Shown here piece after piece: positions 7,621-13,077 of a stretch of 13,077 bases of DNA (positions within the stretch are counted from its first letter, which is position 1; each line of letters opens with the position of its first letter). Made by a program: the position numbers and the translations under genes. The stretch lies in assembly GCA_021813195.1 (NCBI GenBank), contig JAKALI010000050.1, positions 1 through 13,077 on the forward strand, given 5' to 3'. The notes below the pieces were generated by a model. That model had not been told where the DNA came from. It did not search any database and saw nothing but the letters and a program-made list of their open reading frames with translations. Source of the stretch: Pseudomonadota bacterium. Its GTDB lineage: Bacteria > Pseudomonadota > Alphaproteobacteria > Rhizobiales > Hyphomicrobiaceae.

Positions 7621-8958
7621 TTACTGCACCACTTCGCCGTGGAGCCGCAGATCGAGGCCCTCAACTTCGGCGCTGTCCTCAACGCGCAGGCCCATCACGA
7701 GCTTGATGACGAAGAGGATCACGGCCGTCGCGACGGCACTCCAGACGATCGTCGCCAGTATGCCATAGACCTGAATGCCAACCTGGGCCGCGTTACCTTC
7801 GAGCAGACCAGCGGTCCCGCCGATCGCTTCGACGGCGAACACACCGGTGAGGATCGCGCCGACAATGCCGCCGACACCGTGGATACCGAACACATCGAGA
7901 CTGTCATCGTAGCCGAGCGCCCGCTTGATCATCGTCGCGAAGATGAAGCAGACCGCACCCGCAATGAGACCGATGAACAGACCACCCATCGGGTTGACGA
8001 AACCGGCGGCTGGGGTAATCGCGACGAGGCCGGCAATGGCGCCCGAGGCGATGCCGAGCACGCTGGGCTTGCGGTGAATGATCCATTCGGCAACCATCCA
8101 CGATAGCGCAGCCGCTGCTGCTGCAATCTGCGTCACCGCCAACGCCATGCCGGCGCTGGCATTCGCGCCCAGAGCCGAACCCGCGTTGAAGCCGAACCAG
8201 CCGACCCACAATAGAGATGCACCAATCAGCGTATAGACGAGGTTATGGGGCGCCATGTTCTCCTGGCCGTAGCCACGACGGCGGCCCAGGATGATCGCTG
8301 CGACGAGTCCGGCGATACCCGAGTTGATGTGGACAACGGTGCCGCCAGCGAAATCGAGGACGCCATCACCGGCGAGGAACCCGCCGCCCCAGACCCAATG
8401 GCAGACCGGCGCGTAGACGATCAGCAGCCACAGTCCGATAAAAACGAGATAACTCGAAAATTTCATGCGGTCGGCCACCGCACCCGCGATGAGAGCAGGC
8501 GTGATGATCGCGAATGTCATCTGGAAGGTCATGAAGACGGATTCTGGAATGGTGCCCTGCAGTCCGTCCTTCGTCATGTGCATGAGGAAGGCTTTGTCGA
8601 GGCCGCCCCACCAGGCGTTGAGGTCGCCGCCATCGCCGAAGGCAATTGAGTAACCGGCTGCGAGCCACAGGATGCTCAGCAGGCAGGCCGCCGCGAAGCT
8701 CTGCATCATGGTCGCGAGCACGTTTTTCTTGCGCACCATGCCGCCGTAGAAGAGGGCAAGGCCAGGGATGGTCATCATCAGAACAATGACGGTCGAGGTC
8801 AGCATCCAGGCCGTGTCGCCCGTGTCGAGCTTGGCGGCTTCAGCCGCAGCCTCGGCCGCGGGTGCCGCCTCCTGCGCCAGCGCCGGCAAGGCTAGCGCCG
8901 AGAGCGCCAGAGCCGTACTCGCGGCACGTGCGAGGTGTCGCCTAAAACTAGAAGTCAT
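7621..8958 (-). CDS. amtB: Ammonium channel AmtB
   Basis: This 445-aa Amt/Rh-family inner-membrane channel takes up ammonium, with GlnK as its gate. It has an N-terminal cleavable signal (MTSSFRRHLARAASTALALSALALPALAQ), a long Ala/Glu periplasmic stretch (30-44), then about 11 transmembrane helices. Key residues are intact by offset to E. coli AmtB: W190 (W148), D202 in LDFAGG (D160), and the twin pore histidines H210 (H168, VVHINSG) and H360 (H318, FGIHGVGG). The C-terminal tail GLRVEDSAEVEGLDLRLHGE matches the cytosolic segment that contacts the PII T-loop. A GGGGAGA Shine-Dalgarno precedes the ATG. It is the second gene of the glnK-amtB operon, 48 bp after glnK, and most likely co-transcribed from the glnK promoter. 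The transcript ends at the bidirectional terminator downstream. Confidence 0.97.
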   Translation of the reverse strand: MTSSFRRHLARAASTALALSALALPALAQEAAPAAEAAAEAAKLDTGDTAWMLTSTVIVLMMTIPGLALFYGGMVRKKNVLATMMQSFAAACLLSILWLAAGYSIAFGDGGDLNAWWGGLDKAFLMHMTKDGLQGTIPESVFMTFQMTFAIITPALIAGAVADRMKFSSYLVFIGLWLLIVYAPVCHWVWGGGFLAGDGVLDFAGGTVVHINSGIAGLVAAIILGRRRGYGQENMAPHNLVYTLIGASLLWVGWFGFNAGSALGANASAGMALAVTQIAAAAAALSWMVAEWIIHRKPSVLGIASGAIAGLVAITPAAGFVNPMGGLFIGLIAGAVCFIFATMIKRALGYDDSLDVFGIHGVGGIVGAILTGVFAVEAIGGTAGLLEGNAAQVGIQVYGILATIVWSAVATAVILFVIKLVMGLRVEDSAEVEGLDLRLHGEVVQ

Positions 8959-9006
8959 GTGTCGTCTCCCCGATACCGGTTGTTTGGGAATGTGTTGTTT
9001 GGGTGG

Positions 9007-9357
<351 letters not shown>

Positions 9358-9366
9358 TCATGTGTT

Positions 9367-9393
9367 CCGGTCCCGGTCCCCGACCGGGACCGG
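9367..9393 (-). ncRNA. Strong stem-loop in the glnK leader
   Basis: A perfect inverted repeat, CCGGTCCCGGTC (9367-9378) and GACCGGGACCGG (9382-9393), leaves a 3-nt loop and ends about 21 nt before the glnK ATG. No U-tract follows on the minus strand, so it is not a classical terminator. A second repeat, CGGCTCG (9391-9397) with CGAGCCG (9412-9418), shares three bases with its outer arm, so the two stems compete. It may stabilise or regulate the glnK-amtB mRNA. It is a leader structure if transcription starts near 9436, which is inferred. Confidence 0.55.
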
Positions 9394-9445
9394 CTCGACC
9401 GCATCTCGCTCCGAGCCGCGATTGCGGGGAGCCAGGAGCCTGGGA

Positions 9446-9462
9446 GTCAAGACCTGTGCCAA
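9446..9462 (-). promoter_or_regulatory. Candidate sigma-54 (RpoN) promoter for glnK-amtB
   Basis: Read on the minus strand, TTGGCACAGGTCTTGAC matches the -24/-12 consensus TGGCAC-G-N4-TTGC, with the -24 block TTGGCAC perfect. The -12 element is TTGA instead of TTGC, a change at a normally important position. Spacing is correct. Transcription would start near 9436, giving a leader of about 90 nt. glnK-amtB operons are commonly NtrC/RpoN-dependent. I see no clean NtrC palindrome upstream. Confidence 0.5.
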
Positions 9463-9478
9463 CTCGTAAAAGCATTAT

Positions 9479-9491
9479 TAATACATTGAAA
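9479..9491. promoter_or_regulatory. IHF-like site upstream of the glnK promoter
   Basis: TAATACATTGAAA matches the IHF consensus YAANNNNTTGATW with one mismatch. It lies in the locally AT-rich stretch 9467-9580, about 43-55 bp upstream of the predicted start, where IHF commonly bends DNA at sigma-54 promoters. The motif is degenerate and the call rests on position. Confidence 0.35.
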
Positions 9492-9582
9492 AATCGGAAT
9501 AAAATAACGATGAGGAGCAGGTAAGCCTCGCCCAACCCCGATTGTGATGCATATTTTTTAGGCTGTACTTTTTTTTAGCCCA

Positions 9583-10479
9583 TTATTTGGGCACATACGC
9601 GGTCTGGCGGTGGCGGATCAAACCCTCTTGCGCCACCGAGGCCACCAGGCGGCCATCTCGCGTGAAAAAACTGCCGCGGCAGAGGCCGCGGGCGCCATGC
9701 GTTGAGGGGCTGTCTTGCGCGTACAGCAGCCAGTCGTCCGCGCGAAACGGCCGATGGAGCCACATGGCATGATCGAGACTGGCGAGTTGAATGTCGGGAT
9801 CGAACAGCACCCGCCCATGGGCGATCAGGGCGGTGTCGAGCAGCGTGAAGTCCGAAGCGTATGCGAGCACACACTGATGCAGGCGCAGATCGTCGCTGAG
9901 TAATCCATTCGAGCGGATCCAGATGTGTTGCTGGGGCTCGGCGGGCTGGCGGCTCAGATAGCGCGACATGTCGACAGGCTTCATCTCGATCGGCCGCTCG
10001 CGCCGCCAGTACTCCGCCATGCTCTTGGGCAACTGATCGATAAATTGACGGATCAGCTCCGTTGCGCTTGCAAGTTTTTCAGGTGGGGGAACGTCAGGCA
10101 TGCGCGCCTGATGCTCAAAGGCGGCTTCAGCTTTGTGGAACGATACGCTCATGGCGAAGATGATCGTCCCATGCTGAATTGCCTTCACACGTCGAGTCGA
10201 GAAGCTGCCGCCGTCACGCGTGCGCTCGACCTCGTAGATGATCGGCCGCGTCGGATCGCCGGCGACCAGGAAATAGGCATGAAAGGAATGGGCCGTGCGA
10301 TCCTCATCCACCGTGCGCCCTGCAGCCACGAGGGCCTGGCCCAGCACCTGGCCGCCAAACACGCGCTGCCAGCCGTCCTGAGGGCTGCGGCCTCGAAACA
10401 GGTTCACCTCCAGCGGCTCCAGGTCCAGAATTGAAATCAGCGAGGCGAGGGCGGAGCGTTCTGGCGCGGGAGATGTCAT
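9583..10479 (-). CDS. tesB: Acyl-CoA thioesterase II
   Basis: This 298-aa double-hotdog enzyme hydrolyses medium- to long-chain acyl-CoA to free fatty acid and CoA in the cytosol. N-terminal hotdog: RVFGGQVLGQALVAAGRTV and HSFHAYFLVAGDPTRPIIYEVERTRDGGSFSTRRVKA. C-terminal hotdog: LLSDDLRLHQCVLAYASDFTLLDTAL and QLASLDHAMWLHRPF. The triad of E. coli TesB (D204, T228, Q278) aligns by offset with D210, S234 and Q284, so the threonine is conservatively replaced by serine. Length is close to the E. coli protein (286 aa). Only a weak AGG Shine-Dalgarno precedes the ATG. It is divergent from the ubiH-like gene and lies upstream of glnK on the same strand, with a 237-bp gap carrying the glnK promoter, so it is probably a separate transcript. 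No clear terminator follows it. Confidence 0.96.
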   Translation of the reverse strand: MTSPAPERSALASLISILDLEPLEVNLFRGRSPQDGWQRVFGGQVLGQALVAAGRTVDEDRTAHSFHAYFLVAGDPTRPIIYEVERTRDGGSFSTRRVKAIQHGTIIFAMSVSFHKAEAAFEHQARMPDVPPPEKLASATELIRQFIDQLPKSMAEYWRRERPIEMKPVDMSRYLSRQPAEPQQHIWIRSNGLLSDDLRLHQCVLAYASDFTLLDTALIAHGRVLFDPDIQLASLDHAMWLHRPFRADDWLLYAQDSPSTHGARGLCRGSFFTRDGRLVASVAQEGLIRHRQTAYVPK

Positions 10480-10495
10480 GACGGGACCTGGCTGT

Positions 10496-10519
10496 GATGC
10501 TATGCGTGATGCTATGCGT
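10496..10519. repeat. Perfect 12-bp tandem duplication upstream of tesB
   Basis: GATGCTATGCGT occurs twice head to tail (10496-10507 and 10508-10519), 17-40 bp upstream of the tesB start, inside the tesB / ubiH-like divergent spacer. It may be two half-sites of an operator or a replication-slippage duplication. No function can be assigned. Confidence 0.6.
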
Positions 10520-10638
10520 CATGTGCGAGCGTTGCGGATGAAGCCTCGACGGACAGGCTCGCCCGCGTCGAGCGCCCGCGCATAACTCAGGTTACGCGCC
10601 CGCTTGATCTTACAAGAGGCAACGCCGTAGGAACGCTG

Positions 10639-11868
10639 ATGCCATCCTCGTATGACGTCGTGATCTCGGGTGCAAGCGCGGCGGGGCTGTCACTGGCGCG
10701 GGCGCTCAAACAGGCGAGCGGTGGTGATCTGGAGATCGCACTGATTGATCGGACGGCGCCGCGGGCGGCAGGCGAAGACAATCCGCGCGCGTACGCGATC
10801 TCGGCAGCTTCTCGTCATGTCTTAGAGCAGTTTGGTGTGTGGGAGCGCTGTGTATGCGAGTCGCAAGCCGTTTCGCGCATCGAGATTACGGACTCAGCAC
10901 TGGATGATGGTGTGCGTCCCGTCGTGCTGGCTTACGACAATATCCTCGCAGACGGTGAACCTGCGACCCACATCGTGCCCGAGGTGGCGATCGTGTCGTC
11001 CTTGCAGGCCGCCATCGCCCAGGACATGACGATCGACAAGTTTTGGCACGACGAGATCGTGGCGCTGGAGTCCGCCGGCGGGCGTGTACGGATCACGACG
11101 CAGGCCGGCCATAGGTTCGGGACGCGCCTGCTCGTTTGCGCGGAAGGTCGTCAATCGGCCTTGCGTGCGCGCGTCGGAATCAAGATGGTCGGCTGGTCTT
11201 ACGATCAGACTGGCATCGTGGTCCGCGTCGCGCACGAACGACCCCACCAGGCGACCGCCCTCCAGCATTTCCTGCCTGCGGGGCCGTTTGCCATTCTCCC
11301 GCTACCTGGTCATCGCTCATGCATCACCTGGAGCGAAGAGGCGCAAACCGCCCAGCGCATTCTCGCGCTTGATGATGCGGCATTCTTGAGTGAAGTCGAG
11401 ATGCGAGTGGGGGGTCGGCTCGGCGGTATTGAGCTGGACTCGGCGCGACAATCTTGGCCACTCGCGCTGTCGCTTGCTCGTAGCTACATCGCTTCACGCT
11501 TCGCGCTAATCGGCGATGCCGCCCACGGGGTTCACCCGCTGGCGGGGCAAGGGCTCAATCTTGCTCTACGGGACGTAGCGGCACTCGCCGAAGTGATTGT
11601 CGATGCTGCGCGCGTCGGTCTTGATATTGGCGGGGCGATGGCCCTTGAACGCTATCAGCGTTGGCGGCGCTTCGATTCTGCGGTTTCGGCCGCTGCGTTT
11701 GATGCCTTGAACCGCCTGTTTTCGAACGACAATGTTGTGCTGCGGGCATTTCGCGACGCCGGTGTCGGCGTGATCGACCGGCTGCCGCAAGTCAAAGATA
11801 TGTTCGTACGTGAGGCCGCAGGGCTTTCGGGGGATGTGCCCCGGCTTATGCGGGGCGAGGCGATCTAG
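10639..11868 (+). CDS. UbiH/COQ6-family FAD-dependent monooxygenase, probable ubiquinone-biosynthesis hydroxylase
   Basis: This 409-aa class-A flavoprotein hydroxylase is predicted to add a hydroxyl to the polyprenyl-benzoate/phenol ring of the ubiquinone precursor, at the membrane. The N-terminal FAD dinucleotide fold is VVISGASAAGLSLARAL (7-23), where the usual GGGxxG is altered to GASAAG. The second motif is CAEGRQSALR (167-176), for the usual ADGxxSxxR. The GD motif is FALIGDAAHGVHPLAGQGLNLALRDVAALAEVI (288-320), diagnostic for the UbiH/UbiF/VisC/COQ6 group. Length is typical. The start is supported by AGGA 6 nt before the ATG at 10639. It is divergent from tesB; in the Rhizobiales order I recall, a ubiH-like gene also sits beside tesB-glnK-amtB. 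Which ring carbon it oxidises (UbiH, UbiF, UbiL or UbiM type) cannot be told from sequence by eye. Confidence 0.9.
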   Translation: MPSSYDVVISGASAAGLSLARALKQASGGDLEIALIDRTAPRAAGEDNPRAYAISAASRHVLEQFGVWERCVCESQAVSRIEITDSALDDGVRPVVLAYDNILADGEPATHIVPEVAIVSSLQAAIAQDMTIDKFWHDEIVALESAGGRVRITTQAGHRFGTRLLVCAEGRQSALRARVGIKMVGWSYDQTGIVVRVAHERPHQATALQHFLPAGPFAILPLPGHRSCITWSEEAQTAQRILALDDAAFLSEVEMRVGGRLGGIELDSARQSWPLALSLARSYIASRFALIGDAAHGVHPLAGQGLNLALRDVAALAEVIVDAARVGLDIGGAMALERYQRWRRFDSAVSAAAFDALNRLFSNDNVVLRAFRDAGVGVIDRLPQVKDMFVREAAGLSGDVPRLMRGEAI

Positions 11869-11883
11869 CTGCGGTGTTGGCTC

Positions 11884-11907
11884 CCAAGCCTGAGGCAGGG
11901 GCTTTGG
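11884..11907. terminator. Weak hairpin between convergent genes, possible terminator
   Basis: CCAAGCC (11884-11890) pairs with GGCTTTGG (11900-11907), with one bulged T, in the 44-bp gap between the ubiH-like stop and the rhodanese stop. There is no T-run on either side, so termination would be weak or rho-dependent. Confidence 0.25.
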
Positions 11908-11912
11908 TGCGG

Positions 11913-12503
11913 TCAACGTTGATCTTGGCGGTGGGCGGCAGCCGACCCGCCCGGCGTATAGGCGACGCCACTTTGATCATCCACGTATCGACCCCACCGC
12001 CGGTCGTAGGGATGCACTTCCCCCGTTGTGGCGTCCGCACGCGCCAGCGGCCGACCCTCGTTATGCCAGCGAAAAATTCCGCCTTCGAGATTGGCCACGT
12101 CCACGGCGCCGGCCGCACGGGCAGCGGTCGCAATCCGGTCGGCGAGCCGCGAGCTGCGCACGCCGACCGAGCAATAGACAATGACTTGGCGACCGGCGAG
12201 GGTCGCGCCGAAACGGCTCATAAACGTCTCCGCTTTGGTGTCGGGCGCGACATGCTGTGCTCCGGGCAGATGACTGACCGCGAATTCTTCCTTTTCCCGG
12301 GCATCGATCAGCAGAACGGGCGCACCCCTGGCAACGAGTGCGTCGTATTCAGTGAGCGTCATGTGTCGCACGTTCGGATGCGCCGCGCGAACCTTGGCCT
12401 CGAGTGCCATGAGATCTTCACCCGCCGTTGCGGGTCGCGGCGCGACTATGAACGAGGCGATCAGAGCGCCCAAGAGAGCTTTGCATACGTGACGGGGCTT
12501 CAT
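11913..12503 (-). CDS. Exported rhodanese-like sulfurtransferase domain protein
   Basis: This 196-aa protein has a likely Sec signal peptide (about 1-27, MKPRHVCKALLGALIASFIVAPRPATA) and a single rhodanese domain (about 46-155): VLLIDAREKEEFAVSHLPGAQHV, then the active loop VIVYCSVGVRSSRLADRI with nucleophile C111, followed by NLEGGIFRWHNEGRPL. The six-residue loop C-S-V-G-V-R is the size typical of sulfur-handling rhodaneses rather than Cdc25-type phosphatases. A C-terminal extension (VHPYDRRWGRYVDDQSG) follows. The predicted place is the periplasm; the sulfur donor and acceptor are unknown. Its ATG overlaps the rimM stop by 4 nt and a GAGGA Shine-Dalgarno lies 6 nt upstream within rimM, so the two are translationally coupled. 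It is convergent with the ubiH-like gene. Confidence 0.9.
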   Translation of the reverse strand: MKPRHVCKALLGALIASFIVAPRPATAGEDLMALEAKVRAAHPNVRHMTLTEYDALVARGAPVLLIDAREKEEFAVSHLPGAQHVAPDTKAETFMSRFGATLAGRQVIVYCSVGVRSSRLADRIATAARAAGAVDVANLEGGIFRWHNEGRPLARADATTGEVHPYDRRWGRYVDDQSGVAYTPGGSAAAHRQDQR

Positions 12504-13066
12504 TGTTGGTCCTCACTCAGATCTTTGACGGGCGGCCCGGCCTCGTCGCCTGGACGTGCCGCGGGCTCATCGTCCTCAACGTACTGCGGCGGCGCGACCA
12601 CAACGCGGCCATGTGCCAGATCGACCTGCGGCACGAATATTGACGTGAACGGTACCAGTTCGGTCTCGGATTGATCATGTTTCTCGTATTCGAGGAGATC
12701 GCCCGCCCCATAATTGGCGATGGCGCGCACGATCCCTAAGTGCGCGCCATCCGGGCTGACGACTGCTAACCCCATCAGGTCCTCATAGTAGTAGGTTCCC
12801 GACTCGGGTTCCGGCAGGCGGCTGCGGGGAACGTAAAGCTCTGTGTTGCGCAGCTGCTCGGCGGCGGTGCGATCGTTGACCCCTGCGATCCGCGCGATCA
12901 GTCCCTTGGCCGTGTTGCGAATGGCGGAGATCACGAACACGTTGGAGCCGGACTTGTCAGTGAGCGGACCATACTGGGCGATTGCGGCTGGTTCAGTCGT
13001 ATAGGAGCGCAACCGGACTTCGCCACGGATGCCATGGGCCGCGCCGATTTCGCCGAGCAGAATCAT
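12500..13066 (-). CDS. rimM: Ribosome maturation factor RimM (start may lie beyond window)
   Basis: RimM binds ribosomal protein S19 and helps mature the 3' (head) domain of 16S rRNA in the 30S subunit. The N-terminal domain opens with ILLGEIGAAHGIRGEVRLRSYT, the RimM signature, followed by ARIAGVNDRTAAEQLRNTELYVPRSRLP. The PRC-barrel half contains GTYYYEDLMGLAVVSPDGAHLGIV, GAGDLLEY and LVPFTSIFVPQVDLAHGRVVV. An acidic tail (YVEDDEPAARPGDEAGPPVKDLSEDQQ) extends beyond the usual end. The ATG at 13066 falls right at the first beta strand, no Shine-Dalgarno is seen in the 11 nt available, and the frame stays open to the edge (R-Y-R), so a start to the right of the window is possible. Downstream is the rhodanese gene (4-nt overlap) rather than trmD, a frequent neighbour of rimM. 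Confidence 0.95.
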   Translation of the reverse strand: MILLGEIGAAHGIRGEVRLRSYTTEPAAIAQYGPLTDKSGSNVFVISAIRNTAKGLIARIAGVNDRTAAEQLRNTELYVPRSRLPEPESGTYYYEDLMGLAVVSPDGAHLGIVRAIANYGAGDLLEYEKHDQSETELVPFTSIFVPQVDLAHGRVVVAPPQYVEDDEPAARPGDEAGPPVKDLSEDQQ

Positions 13067-13077
13067 ACGATAACGAA

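Noticed and set aside
9554..9592. Terminator for tesB using the T-runs near 9554-9576
   Set aside because: The T-runs are on the plus strand, so the minus-strand tesB transcript would carry A-runs. The small GCCCA/TGGGC hairpin at the stop codon is therefore not followed by a U-tract.
11874..12674. 266-codon plus-strand open frame
   Set aside because: It lies antisense to two well-supported genes (rhodanese-like and rimM), has no domain signature, and reads as an Arg/Gly/Ser-rich shadow typical of GC-rich coding DNA.

Overview
The window looks like a chromosomal piece of an alphaproteobacterium. It is GC-rich throughout and carries the neighbours ubiH-like / tesB / glnK / amtB in the order and orientation I recall from Rhizobiales-type genomes. 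Assignment below class level is inference from gene order and protein style. I see no insertion sequences, phage genes, CRISPR array, tRNA or rRNA. This is mostly core metabolism, with no clear defence or mobile system.

Left part (1-5908). The window opens inside a short-chain dehydrogenase-like gene (+) that has lost the catalytic Ser and Lys. It converges on a two-gene minus-strand operon in which a DjlA-like TerB/J-domain co-chaperone is read first and overlaps by 4 nt an AmiD-type N-acetylmuramoyl-L-alanine amidase. Divergent from this operon is a large one-piece 5-oxoprolinase (HyuA+HyuB fusion, OPLAH type). The shared 154-160 bp spacer holds a 7+7 bp dyad.

Middle (5909-7620). An exported pentapeptide-repeat protein is followed by a 213 bp stretch without a supported gene. 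Next comes a small winged-helix DNA-binding protein resembling COG4190. It converges on amtB across a strong bidirectional terminator.

Nitrogen block (7621-9345, minus). glnK (PII) and amtB (ammonium channel) form the classic operon, with every signature residue I checked intact. The AT-rich upstream region has a plausible sigma-54 -24/-12 element and an IHF-like site, which fits control by nitrogen limitation. The presumed glnK leader contains a perfect 12-bp stem-loop whose 3' arm overlaps a second, competing stem.

Right part (9583-13077). Acyl-CoA thioesterase II (tesB, minus) is divergent from a UbiH/COQ6-family flavin monooxygenase (+), probably a ubiquinone hydroxylase. This converges on a minus-strand operon of rimM (16S rRNA maturation), overlapping by 4 nt an exported rhodanese-like protein. 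The rimM start may lie beyond the right edge.

The most useful leads are the glnK leader structure with its promoter, the catalytically dead SDR, the unexplained amidase/J-protein coupling, and the orphan winged-helix regulator beside the ammonium operon.
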